Part shown: positions 39,265 to 50,134 of the stretch, piece by piece
How positions within the stretch are numbered: position 1 is the stretch's first letter
How the letters are laid out: every line of letters begins with the position of its first letter
DNA from: Lingula anatina
Lineage: Eukaryota > Brachiopoda > Lingulata > Lingulida > Lingulidae
DNA length: 62,000 nucleotides
NCBI RefSeq assembly: GCF_001039355.2
Contig: NW_019774803.1
Coordinates: 68,508 to 130,507, forward strand
Direction: 5' to 3'
Made by a program: the position numbers and the translations under genes
The notes under the pieces: generated by a model
The model's input: only the letters and a program-made list of their open reading frames with translations
Databases searched by the model: none
Told to the model about the DNA's origin: nothing

Positions 39265-40731
39265 AAAAGAAAGAAACAAAGAACATTTTGGTGGAATTTG
39301 GTACTGCCATAGTCAACATAATATTCACCACTGACATGTTCTGCATAGTTGTCTTTCTTTCTAATTCATGTCTTGTAAATGTCTCGGTGTCGTTTCTGTA
39401 CTCTTATGGCCCTAATATCCACTCTACTTATTAAATAACTGTATTTTAGAGATATTTCCGATACGCATTGGCGCCTCTAAACCTCTAAACCTAGGCGTAA
39501 CATATTTGGCTCACATCCACACGTTATATATGTTCTAATTTTTTCTTTCTGTATTTGGTTTTGTCTGCATAGATAGACGTGTTGTCCGAGGTTGTCCAAG
39601 CTGTCCAGGGGCGGTGTGAGGTCTACCTAGACGGTGGGGTTAGGTCAGGGACCGATGTTCTTAAAGCTTTGGCGCTTGGCGCACGCGCAGTCTTTATCGG
39701 CCGACCGGCGCTGTACGGATTGGCTTACAATGTAAGGATGTAACAGTCACATATGTAATTACACCTCGATTGTTTTATTTAAGTGTTTTAATTCATTCAT
39801 ATGTGACTTGTATGTTACATGAGCAAATTTAGACAGCATTAGGTTGGAAATACAGTTGACTTCTCTGTCTCTCTCGTGAATTTACCTTTTTATACAATAT
39901 TTATGTATTATCAACTTGTGCACCCTCCAAGTAAAACTATAATTCCATCAGTATTTGCCAGTGAAGTCTCCTTTACGGTTAAGCATTCTCGAGACCGTCC
40001 TGCCCCATCCCTGCGTCCCCTTCCGACCCCTCCTATTGTGATGGCCAATGGAGTATCTACTGGGGAACAGATACGCTGTTATAATGCCCACCGGAATCAC
40101 ACAACTTGTTTTGACACTTCTTTGAGGATGCCCCGCTACAAGTCCAAGAAAACCCTCTCAGTGGCGCCCTACTCTTCTAGTGGCTCCACCTGCCGTACCC
40201 TACACACACCACAGGTCATTTAATACATGTATGATGGGTTATTTTAGGGGGAAGCAGGCGTGAAATTGGTTCTGCAGATGTTGAGAGATGAACTCAGCTT
40301 GGCAATGGCTCTAGCAGGTATAATCCAGATAAAGTACCGTCAACTCCTATGTGTTTGTTTAAATAACACTTATTCACACAGATATGTATTGAGATAAAGA
40401 GGTTTTCTTTTTAAATTACAAGCTTGTTCACAGTCATCATCTTAGATTTTTTTTCTTCCCTGCCTTTAATGGGTGAGGTAGCTGTTGATAACCCCGTATT
40501 TTTCGCTGACCTTTAATTATATATATTATACACAGTAGTTTGGTTTATTGTTTGATTTGGCCACATGTTGTGGATTTAAGATTATCTACAGTTCTTAGCA
40601 GATTATTTTTCTACAATTGTGCTAATATTTTCAGCATCTGTTTGTTCTCTTTTATAGGCTGTGCCAACATCGGGGATATCCAGCGTTCTTTAGTTGTCCA
40701 CGAGAGTCGTTATCTGCAACCAAAGCTGTAA
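36367..40731 (+). CDS. FMN-dependent 2-hydroxyacid oxidase (glycolate oxidase/HAO family)
   Basis: Eight exons: 36367-36578, 37288-37442, 37741-37996, 38197-38333, 39059-39150, 39573-39731, 40248-40317 and 40658-40731. They sum to 1155 bp, giving 384 residues, in frame throughout; human HAO1 is 370. The family oxidises 2-hydroxyacids to 2-oxoacids with release of H2O2, usually in peroxisomes. Visible marks: [14 protein letters not shown] (FMN site), WFQLYVFK (Tyr of the active site), LPVVVKG (FMN Lys), [10 protein letters not shown] (catalytic His and Arg), [20 protein letters not shown] and FIGRP (phosphate site). Changes: the spinach Tyr24 position is His51 (YDHYRSG), the Arg164 position is Lys with Arg next to it (GTKRADI), and the usual DTP is DCY. 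The loop before LWSDVKKL is shorter than usual. The C-terminus is PKL, a possible weak PTS1 signal. It resembles both HAO1 and HAO2, so no symbol is given. Confidence 0.9.
36612..36786. mobile_element. MITE family 'CAGGCCCGTAGCCAG', copy 2
   Basis: Starts GCCCGTAGCCAGGGGGTTCG and ends AATTGCTGGCTATTCGGGCTT; the inner GGTAAAAGGTCCATTTTTTC matches copies at 22524-22688 and 52301-52469. It begins about 33 bp after the donor of oxidase exon 1. It is more diverged than the 52301 copy. Confidence 0.75.
38041..38088. repeat. (TTAG)n microsatellite
   Basis: About eleven TTAG units inside the intron after oxidase exon 3. This is intron DNA, not a telomere end. Confidence 0.85.
39178..39263. repeat. 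(CA)n and (GATA)n microsatellites
   Basis: A CA tract (39178-39219) followed by GATA units (about 39230-39263), starting about 28 bp after the donor of oxidase exon 5. Confidence 0.9.
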
Positions 40732-40749
40732 TTTCCATTATACCCATAC

Positions 40750-40784
<35 letters not shown>

Positions 40785-42367
40785 TTATACACATGGTGTT
40801 ATATGTTCCTAATTAAAAAGTATTATTGTTACAAGAGGCCCTCAGCTTGGGAGCATAATATAAATCTAATTTGTTCAGAATTACCCATGTGCCATAGCTT
40901 GGAGTTCTCCGTAAGGTGATGTAAAGCCTCGGTCACAACCGGCCGTACGGGCTCTTACGGGCTGTTTGCGTCCAAATTTTGCTCAGAATCTCACGTCCCA
41001 CGCAAGGCCTTCTTACGCAATTTCGATTTCGCAGACAGCCCGTAAGCACGTACGGAGGATGTTGGACATGTCCAAAAGATTCTACGAATAGCCTGCGAAC
41101 AGCGAGGCCGCAAGCGTAACTTTCTCCCCTCTCACGGAGTTAGCTGCCCCCCCCCCCCCTGGAAATTGGGGTGCAAAAAAAAATTAATCGCAAAGGTAAA
41201 AAAAAAATAATTGCAAAGTTGGTATCAATTCTGTGAGAAAAGGCACTAATGGTCACTAGACAATCATTCAACAATCTGTTTACAAAGGTGTACTGTTTTT
41301 AGCCAACTCAGTTCATGCCAAAAAGCTCACCCTCCCTGAGGGAGCTATCCCCCAGGCCAATTGGCGTGTTGTGTTGAAAAAATGACTGTACTTTTGGCAA
41401 AATGAACCCACAATTTCTGACTTCTGATTGACCAATAAATAACAGTTAAAATGCATCAGAATGCAGTATTATACATACAGTTTTTAAAAATTTTCCACAC
41501 CGTGGGAGGGGGAAACCCCCTCACACACCCTCCCCCCTCGGGGGCTTCGCCCCTCGTGTCCGCTTACTGCCCCCCTGGCATTTTGCTCAGGCTACGGCCC
41601 TGGAAGGCCACACATGATAGTGCTGCTGAATAACTTGAAGGCTTTATTTTAACTGTTAACTAACACATAACATTTTATAGCATAAGGTTTTTCTTCCTTT
41701 TACCCCTCATAGAGTACCATGTGGAAGATAAGTGTACACCAAATGTGTTTTACCCTCCTCAAATAAAGTTTATTATATATTGTTCTATCGTTCAAGTATT
41801 TGTTTGTATTTCTAAATGTAGGTGATCTTTACAATCATGATTAACCATTTGAAGTTCATTATTCATCATACTTAGAACAGGAGAGTTTTTTTACTTACTA
41901 AGTTTATTACTGTATTCAAAATTATGAAAGTTTACACAGGAATTGGTCAACAAAGAAATTTATTTATCCATATCATTGAAACACTATGCCCAAAACCACT
42001 GATGAAGTACCACATCTCTGTAGAACTAACAGAAAGATTAAAAGAAATACAGTTTGGTAAGACAACACAACTACTAAAATCTAACAAACAATGATACTAT
42101 TTTTAAAGAGTGAAGTATGTGCAGTAACAGAGAGTGATAAACAAAAGAAGAAAGAAGGGAAAAAGAAGAAAACGAAAAAAAAAAAAAAGAGGAAAGAAGG
42201 AGGAAACGTCCAGTATCAAAACTATGGACATATCCAGTGAAATAATCCAAATTTTCAGTACGTACCAAATCAGCTACTGCGCTACCAACGCATTCAATTG
42301 CAATATGCTCAACAACATGCTCGGGCAATTCCAATATCTGAACAACAATTCCCGATGGTAAAGGCAG
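40732..42367. other. Convergent 3' region between the oxidase and array copy A
   Basis: An AATAAA at 41762-41767 on the + strand may end the oxidase mRNA, and TTTATT at 41959-41964 reads AATAAA on the - strand and may serve copy A. In between are an (ATTT)n tract (about 40748-40786) and two repeat-like pieces: a palindromic GC-richer block at 40954-41057 (CCGTACGGGCTCTTACGGGC … GCCCGTAAGCACGTACGG) and a C/G-run-rich segment at about 41148-41612 ending GCTCAGGCTACGGCCCTGG. The latter two look like transposon remnants but have no second copy here. Confidence 0.55.
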
Positions 42368-42901
42368 TTACGGAAACACCGACGGAAAGAGTGTCTTATA
42401 AATATTTTGAGCGAGGTACGTCAGGCGGTCTCCGGCGTTCGGGTCTGGTACCACATTGGAGTACGTGCGGAAGAAGGTTGGAAGCAAATCACGGACGAGG
42501 CCTTGGTAGAACAAAGTACTCCCGTTCACGAGTGGCGTGTTCACAGGTGGACCTGCAAAAGACAAGTGACATTAACATGTGACGTATATTACAGAGTATC
42601 GACAGCTGAGGCGTAGAAGTTGCAGCTAGAGATTCTGTTACACCATTATACAAATTTATTATTTCTCTAATGATTCTGATGATATTATTAAAAATAAAAA
42701 TAATATTGATACATCCCCAAGCAGTGCATCTTTGAATTATGTTATATATATATCCATACCACTTTTTTTTTTAAATTTCGTCAATCGTGCTTGATCTCTT
42801 AAACCAAGTGAGTGTGTGAACGTAGCTGACTTTATTTTTTGGATCTGGGTCTTTTACCAGTATCCCGTACAAAAAAATAATAATAATAATAATAATAATA
42901 A

Positions 42902-42952
<51 letters not shown>

Positions 42953-44513
42953 CGACCAAATGCACTATGCTAACTCCTTAAAACTCACTTGTGTTAAGAA
43001 TGTCACACTGGTTGACGTTGCAGAAGTAGATGGGCGTAATGTCCACGGTGAACCGGTCGTTAAAGCTGCATATAAGACTTGTTATTGGCTAAAGTAAAAA
43101 TACCTACGATTGTTATTATTAACATAGACACCTCTGCTTTAGCAGTTATAGTCTGCAGTTACTTAAAAGATGGTAGCAAGATACAACATATGGGAACAAC
43201 ATATCAGATGGATAAACGTTTTCAGGAAAAAAAGTGAAAGAAGACAAAAAGATAAATGGTAATAAATAAATAATGTTTTTACCGTGATCAAATTAGCGAT
43301 GTCCGAGGTTATCCTCAAATTGCCCAGACTTGCAAAGCCAAGGCAGTCCGTCGCTTTTATGTTGCAATCTGCGTCCGTTGTGCATGAGGAACCTTCAACT
43401 AGATTTTTTTACGAAAATCAGAACATTATGAATGAACAAAAACTATTGACCATATTAATTTAGAACAAACGATCAAAATAATCCTGATAACTGAACTAAA
43501 ACAGCACCAACTATAACAATACAGTTATAATAATAACAATTACACGAAAGTCGGGTATGTGCTTTGCAATGTTTTCCTTTATAGTAAGATATAACAAAAT
43601 GAAGCAATAACAATTACTTCTCGAGCAGACGAAAGGAACCGCCACTCCTAATTGAGGAGAAAAGGGAATGGGAGACGATCCCGCTGGGCACAGGCAGCGG
43701 AATCCAGAGACGGTGAAGGCAAGGAAGAGCGGGTTAAAGGTACAGACGGGACTCGTGAAGCTGCCAATACTCAGCGTTGTGCATTCCGTCGTCGTGTTTG
43801 TATTCTGATACGCGTTTGGTAGACTGCACTCGGCGAATAGAGTGTTGCCTGGAAAGTGCAGAAGTTTAATCATTATTTAATGGTACCCTCTCCCAGGGCG
43901 AGTGATAGATTTTTTACAGATATTCACAGATATCTCTAGCTAGATAGATGGTCATTTAAGGCTCAACTCACCCTGTTGAGGAATCCCATGTGGAAAAAAT
44001 TATCCCTGCGCGCGCGCCAAAGGCTTTGTACTTGCTCTGCATGAGCTGAGCTTCACAACGATGTGATAACTGCTCATTACGCAACCAGTCTAAGGCTCTT
44101 TTATCTGTCACAGTAGAGTAAGTGATTGAAGTCAGAGTAATTAACCGTCTTGATTGCTGTCACGCAGACTTAGACTGGACCTGCTAAGTGGCAGTGTCTG
44201 AGCAGTTATGCAAACAATTATCAGCCATGTAATCGGCCTTGAGATTCCTCAACAGGGTGAGTTGAGCCTTAAATGACCATCTATCTAGCTAGAGACATAT
44301 CTGTGAATATCTGTAAAAAATCTATCACTCGCCCTGGTAGAGGGTAATTTAATGGTGAGAGTTTACAATATTTCCCATAACAAATTTAATGTAATCGAAA
44401 ACTGTTGACAAAGACTAAGTCATATGAGCATATATATACATATATCAAACGCAATCATTCTAGATATCTAAAATCATTTTTGTTCAGCTTATTCTCTGTG
44501 ATGACTCACCCAT
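42368..44513 (-). CDS. Cysteine-rich array protein, copy A
   Basis: Exons in transcript order: ATGG ending at 44510 (start ATG 44513-44511), 43848-43618, 43398-43283, 43088-42989 and 42552-42368 (stop TAA). The CDS is 636 bp, 211 residues, in frame, with AG/GT borders. Exon 2 begins GNTLFAECSLPNAYQ and carries CTFNPLFLAFT and GFRCLCPAG. Exon 3 has SSCTTDADCN and ATDCLG. Exon 4 has LICSFNDRFTVDITPIYFCN. Exon 5 has no Cys and reads PPVNTPLVNGSTLFYQGLVR then DRLTYLAQNIYKTLFPSVFP. I do not recognise the family. The twelve or so Cys point to disulfide bonds, yet no signal peptide is encoded because exon 1 contributes only ATGG. Exon 3 is 24 bp shorter than in B and C. Intron 1 carries a 463-bp transposon (43884-44346). 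Confidence 0.72.
42877..42949. repeat. (AAT)n microsatellite in intron 4 of copy A
   Basis: About 24 AAT units, interrupted once. It is about 40 bp from the donor of exon 4. Copy B has an A run and copy C an (AAAT)n tract at the equivalent place, so this position in the intron repeatedly expands simple repeats. Confidence 0.9.
43884..44346. mobile_element. Mutator-like MITE with 9-bp target duplication
   Basis: Terminal inverted repeats of about 90 bp: left TACCCTCTCCCAGGGCGAGT…, right …CTCGCCCTGGTAGAGGGTA, continuing through AGATAGATGGTCATTTAAGG. The flanking ATTTAATGG at 43875-43883 and 44347-44355 is an exact 9-bp duplication. Long inverted repeats plus a 9-bp duplication are the marks of Mutator-type elements. 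It has no coding region and sits in intron 1 of copy A; copies B and C have a roughly 210-bp intron there without it. Confidence 0.8.
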
Positions 44514-44680
44514 GTTGACTTTAAATTTCACAACGTTTTGAAACTAAAGACAGTAATAATAGTAAGTGTACAACTTGGAAAACTTGCTGGAATCCTTAAT
44601 TTCTCCAGGCGTCACCTAGATATCCCAGCAGTACAAATGACGGTATTGAGGGGAGATATCAGTCTTTATATCAATGTATT
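44514..44680 (-). promoter_or_regulatory. Conserved 5' leader and putative core promoter of copy A
   Basis: About 160 bp upstream of the ATG is shared with copies B and C, with small indels. It contains no ATG before the initiator in A, B, C or D. A TATAAAG-like motif (- strand of 44664-44670) is followed about 10 bp downstream by the conserved block TCTCCCCTC. This suggests transcription starts around 44640, which is an inference. Confidence 0.35.
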
Positions 44681-45179
44681 TTTACATTCTTCATTTTTTA
44701 AATCTTGATCGTTAATTTTAAGTCCAGCCAGACATCTTCCTGGTCGTAGCCTGCGTTTAATAGATATTATCAAAATATTCAAAGATAGGAAATAAGTACC
44801 CTTACTTCAGAGATAAGAAAATATATGTTATTATCACTAGTAGGAGTCTTTACCGTTGTGATAACTGTGTATCAACTACAATTTACACGTGTTGCCCCCC
44901 AGCGTCGTGCATTAGTATCCTGTAACACCTGATGTATTTCGGTAAAATGATCCAAAATAACTGAGTCTACACGACGTGTGCCTGGGAAACCCTATACTTT
45001 GCATAGTGAAATTACAGGTTTCAATATCCATGATGTTTTATAGTGGTTTCATTGTTAAACGTTCTTGTAGGTTGTGTCGTATTACTGCAATATGACAAGA
45101 ACACAAATAGTAGATCAAGGGCAAGAAAAAGATGTTTGCTTTATTGTTTTCTTATTCATTTTTACTCATTCCTTAATAA

Positions 45180-45577
45180 TTTAGTTAGATGGGGTTTGTA
45201 ATTCCATATTTTTTTTTACATTACGTAAGGCGTCTGAGAGATGAATAAGAGGACACTCAGTCAAGAAGAGACGAAATTATATTAAATATCACAAAACGTA
45301 AATCAAGATGTGTATATCTATTCCGTACATGGAGTTGTTATTTTGCTAAATGTTTGGGCCGTACACATTCACTTTTAACATAAAGGGCAGAGTTGAAATA
45401 CGCATGCACAGGTATAATGCTAAAAAAACTGTTTCAGGTTCATAGGGTCCACATTAAATAATGGAATGATGATGAAGACGGTCGGTTCAACTAAATTGTA
45501 ATGATTATGATTTACAATTGTATGAAAATGCACATATAACGATGAAACGCATCATATCGAGTAAGATGTATTTCTTT
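45180..45577. repeat. Array spacer block (also at 48990-49410 and 53625-54060)
   Basis: The spacer sequence TTTAGTTAGATGGGGTTTGT … GTCAAGAAGAGACGAAAT … TTTCAGGTTCATAGG … GAAAATGCACATATAACGAT occurs in order downstream of copies B, C and D. It shows that the duplicated unit includes both flanks, not only the gene. Divergence between blocks is clearly higher than in exon 5. Confidence 0.7.
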
Positions 45578-46021
45578 TTTTTCCAGGTCTACCCAACTAC
45601 CAGACTCGGTACCGAATGGTCCCGAATTCAACGGTAGATCAGACCACACTACCCGTTTTCAAGGTGTGAGTCAGTACGCACTACACAGTATCATACCCTG
45701 AACAAATTTTGAGTGGTGATGCAATGCTGTTCAACCCCGCTGAGAATCGTCACTATCACATCGCGTACTAGGCAAGAGTGGTGTCGAGTCTGATACTGTA
45801 AAATGCGTACTGATACACACCTTGAAAACGGGTAGTGTGGTCTGATCATTTTACAGTATCAGACTCGACACCAAAGAAATACATCTTACTCGATATGATG
45901 CGTTTCATCGCTATATGTGCATTTTCATACAATTGTAAATCATAATCATTACAATTTAGTTCAAGCAACCGTCTTCATCATCATTCCATTATTTAATGTG
46001 GACCCTATGAACCTGAAACAG
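45429..46021. repeat. Near-perfect palindrome, 149-bp arms around a transposon
   Basis: Left arm 45429-45577 and right arm 45873-46021 are both 149 bp and are reverse complements with about four mismatches and no indel. The left arm has the normal orientation of the array spacer; the right arm is an inverted duplicate placed just 3' of copy B. The centre (45585-45872) is a MITE with its own inverted repeats. Confidence 0.85.
45585..45872. mobile_element. MITE family 'AGGCCTACCCAACTACCA', rearranged copy
   Basis: The left end AGGTCTACCCAACTACCAGA and the inner pair ACTACCCGTTTTCAAGGTGT / ACACCTTGAAAACGGGTAGT match the full copy at 56372-56692. The right end is not the normal terminus: from about 45848 it is an inverted copy of 45779-45804 (GGTGTCGAGTCTGATACTGT). 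Confidence 0.7.
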
Positions 46022-46103
46022 CATTATAAACAGTATTTCAATGTTCAACAACGCGTACAGACAATCCCGATTTATGTGCAACAAATAGTGTTGATAAAGG
46101 CAG

Positions 46104-47734
46104 TTACGGAAACACCGACGGAAAGAGTGTCTTATAAATATTTTGAGCGAGGTACGTCAGGCGGTCTCCGGTGCTTGGGTCTGGTACCACATTGGAGTAC
46201 GTGCGGAAGAAGGTTGGAAGCAAATCACGGACGAGGCCTTGGTAGAACAAAGTACTCCCGTTCACGAGTGGCGTGTTGACAGGTGGACCTGCAAAAGACA
46301 AGTGACATCACCACGTGACGTTTTGAACAGAGTATCCACAGCTGAGTCGTACATTGTAATGCTAGGGATTCCTTTATGCAGATTAACTGTTGACGCTTAC
46401 TATGTGGAATATGACAATGATCGTATTTTTTAATTTTTTCTCAATCTTTAATACCAAGGGAGGGTATAAATCGTTTCTTTATCGTTTCAGTATGGATCTC
46501 ATACCCGTGTTCCGCACAAAAAAAAAAAAAAAAACAACAACCTAAGCGACCATGTTTACTGGTTGAAACTTACTTGTGTTAAGAACTGCGCATTCGTCAA
46601 CATTGCAGTAGTAGATAGGCGTAATGTCCACGGTGAACCGGTCGTTAAAACTGCATATGAGACTTGTTATTGGCTGAAGTAAAAATACAAACGATGGTTA
46701 TTATTACCGCTGCTTTAGCAATTATCCTCTGGGACTGCTTAAAAGATGGTAGCAGGATAGAATGTGAGAACCGCATACCAGATGGATAAACATTTTCAGA
46801 ATAAAAGTGAAGCACAAACGATAAATGATAGTATACACGTGCCATAGTATACACGTGATATATAATTTTTTTTAATTTATATATATATATATTGAAAAAA
46901 TGAAATTATTTTACCGTGATAAAACTTGCGATGTCAGAGGCTATCCCAAAGTTGAACTGCGGTGGGATATTCAAATTGCCAAGGCTTGCAACGCCAAGGC
47001 AGTCCGTCGCCCTAAGGTTGCAATCTGCGTCCGTAGTGCATGGAGAGCCTTCAACTTGAATTTTTAAGGAAATCAAAACGTTATATTCCTTTTGAAATAA
47101 AATATCAAGATCATGGTAATAGCTGAACTAGAACAACACCAATTTTAACAATTCGGTTTTAATAGTAAGACGCACATGAAAGGCAAATGTGTGCTATGTA
47201 ATCACTGTATGTTGTCCTTTTTCTAACAAGTTATAATAAAGTAAAACAATAATAATGATAATTACTTGTCACGCAAAAGGAAAGAAACGTCGCTTCCACT
47301 ATTGAACTAGGGAAAATGGAGGTAGGAATGGTGAACGGAAAAGACCCCAGTGGGCACATACAACGGAATCCAGTGGCGGTGAAGGCAAGGAACAGCGGGT
47401 TAAATGTACAGATAGGAGGCACAACGTCATTGCCCAGTAACTGGTCTTGCATACACTCCATCTGAGTGCTTGCATTCTGGTATGCGTTTGGTAGAGTGCA
47501 CTCGCTGAATACAGTATTGCCTGAAAAGTTAAGAAGTAAAATAGTTCGTAAATGGTGAAAGTTTCCAACATTTGCAATGGCAAAATAAATTAAACTGACC
47601 AAGGCAACGACTACGTCATATAGGTATGAACTAACCTCTCTCTCTGTAATGTATACGAATTTGATAAAACGCGTTCATTCTAGATATCTAAAACCATTTT
47701 AGTTTAGCTATGTCTCTGTGAGCGACTCACCCAT
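46104..47734 (-). CDS. Cysteine-rich array protein, copy B
   Basis: Exons: ATGG (ATG 47734-47732, exon end 47731), 47520-47266, 47054-46915, 46673-46574 and 46288-46104 (stop TAA). The CDS is 684 bp, 227 residues, in frame. Twelve cysteines: four single Cys and one CMC pair in exon 2 (SECTLPNAY, MEC, ICTFNPLFLAFTATGFRCMCPLG, FCVTS), three in exon 3 (SPCTTDADCNLRATDCLG) and three in exon 4 (LICSFNDRF, YYCNVDEC). Exon 5 differs from that of copy C by about one base in 185. Compared with copy A, exon 2 is 24 bp and exon 3 is 24 bp longer. The function is unknown and no family is recognised. Confidence 0.75.
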
Positions 47735-48328
47735 GTTTGACTTTAAATTTCACAGCGTTTTGAAACTTAAGACAGTAATAACAGCAAGTGCACAACTTTC
47801 TGGAAAACCAGCTAGAATGCTTAATTTATTCACACGTCACCCAGGTATGGCAGCAGTGCAAATGACGAAATCGAGGGGAGACTGTAGTCTTTATTTGCAT
47901 TATATTTTATTATTTACATTCTTCATATTTTTTATCTGATTATGTCCAGCCAGTCATCTTTCTGGCCGTAGCCGTAGCCTGAGTTTAATAGATGTTATCC
48001 AAAATTATTCGAAGATATGGCATTAGCACCCTTAGTTCAGAGAAAAGAAAACAGTTATTTTCACTTGCAGTGATAACTGTCTATCAACCACAAGTTATAC
48101 GTGTACACCCGGCGGTGTCAGGCATTTTAATGTAAATTAAAATGTCCCATCAATGCCAGATATATTTCGGTAAATTGGTAAAAATACTGAGTCTCCACGA
48201 AGTGTGAATAAAATGGTTCATATATTCATATTTCACAAAAATAAAAAGTTGGTCAGAGTTATTGATACTGCGTCAATTTTGGAAACTCGGGAGATTGAAA
48301 TAATAATTGAGAATTGTATTAAAATATC

Positions 48329-48553
48329 GTTGACGGTCTCTATAGACCGATTATTGCTACTTAGATCCAAGACAATTGCACACCATCTCTGGAAAATGGA
48401 AATAATAATAGAGAATTATGATAATAGTTATAACGCTCTTTCTAGATGGGCGTCATAGTTTCGAACGACTGGTCATGACTCTAAACGTACATTAGTATTG
48501 TTAACGGTCTCTATAGACCGATTATTGCTACTTAGATCAAGACAATTGCACAC
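48329..48553. repeat. Direct repeat of a 55-bp unit containing a perfect hairpin
   Basis: The unit (…ACGGTCTCTATAGACCG then ATTATTGCTACTTAGATC and AAGACAATTGCACAC) occurs at about 48329-48383 and 48500-48553 with a one-base indel and two substitutions. Each carries the 16-base palindrome CGGTCTCTATAGACCG (48334-48349 and 48505-48520). A short motif GAAATAATAATNGAGAATT is also repeated nearby at 48297 and 48399. It is in the 5' flank of copy B. Confidence 0.8.
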
Positions 48554-49668
48554 AACAGCTTTACGGGAGCACGAAAATAATTCAAAGGGATAACAACTTT
48601 TCACGTGGGATTCAAAATCCTATAATATATACATTGTTAACAACACCTAGAAATGTAATAAATCACATTTTACCACCAAAACAGCGGTGAATTTTGGAAT
48701 TAGCCTGTTTTTACCTTCTTTATTTTTTGTGGTCATTCTTTATGGAGAAACATTTAAAAAATACACGTAGAACGTCACTCTCTAGGAAATTAGTAAGGAT
48801 GTAATTAAAGGTTTTCATGATTTTCAGTCGAGTCCTACACATTTTTATAATTTCAGGGGTTCAGAACAGGAAACCCTATAATTTACATAGTAAAATTACT
48901 GGATTCAATATACTTGATGTTTTATAGGGGCGTCATTGTTGATCGTTCGATTTCATTGTTTACCTATTCATTTATTTACTCATTTATTAATAATTTAGTT
49001 AGATGGGGGTTTTAATTCAATATTTGTTATTTTACGTAAGGTGTCTACGCACTTAGGAGGACGCTCAGTCAAGAAGAGAAGAAATCTGAAATTATGTTTA
49101 ATATTACATAACATCCACATAAATCATGATGTAGTATAAATCTATTCTGCACGTGCAGTCGCTATTTTGCTGAAAGTTTGGGTCGTATACATTCACTTTT
49201 ATCATAACGGCAGAGTTGGAATACGCATACACAGGTATAATGTTAAACATATGTTTCAGGTTCATAGGATCTACATTAAATAATGGTAAAATGATGACGA
49301 TAGCCGGTCGAACTACATTGCGATGGTTATGTTTTACAATTCTACATGTATGAAAATGCACATATAAAGATGAAACGCACCATATCGAGTAAGATGTATT
49401 TCTATTTTTTTTTTGCTGTACATTAAGGTGGAAGCCTGCAGTTCAAATTTACCCAAGGCTGCTGAACGTTTGAGACGAGCAACTTTAATCTAATCTTAAA
49501 CGGCATACCAAAGCATGTAGACGCGCGGGTATAACAATGCTTAACATATTGTCTGTTTCCATATAAATAAAATATCAGCTGTTTTTCCAATAATGATAAA
49601 AGGCATTTAATGTTCAACAACACGTACAGGCAAACCCGGTTTGTGTGCAACAAATCGTAATGATGCAG

Positions 49669-50103
49669 TTACGGAAACACCGATGGAAAGAGTGTCTTAT
49701 AAATATTTTGAGCGAGGTACGTCAGGCGGTCTCCGGTGCTTGGGTCTGGTACCACATTGGAGTACGTGCGGAAGAAGGTTGGAAGCAAATCACGGACGAG
49801 GCCTTGGTAGAACAAAGTACTCCCGTTCACGAGTGGCGTGTTGACAGGTGGACCTGCAAAAGACACGTGACATAAACAAGCGACGTATTGAACAAGGTGT
49901 TGACAGCTGAGTCGTAGATTGTACAGGTAGGGATTCCATTACGCGGATAAACTGTTGAAGCTTACTACGAGGAATGTGATAATAATCTAAAAAAATTATA
50001 TGAATACATCCATACCACATTTTAAAATTTTTTGTCAATCTTTAATATCAAACGTAGCTGACTTAATCATTTGGATGTGGATCTCATACAGGTCTCCAAA
50101 ACA

Positions 50104-50134
<31 letters not shown>

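Noticed and set aside
47231-47602. Read-through frame placing a hydrophobic stretch before exon 2 of copy B
   Set aside because: It begins with TTG, lies across a polypyrimidine splice acceptor, and is not conserved as protein in copies A, C or D. The hydrophobic residues come from the T-rich tract.
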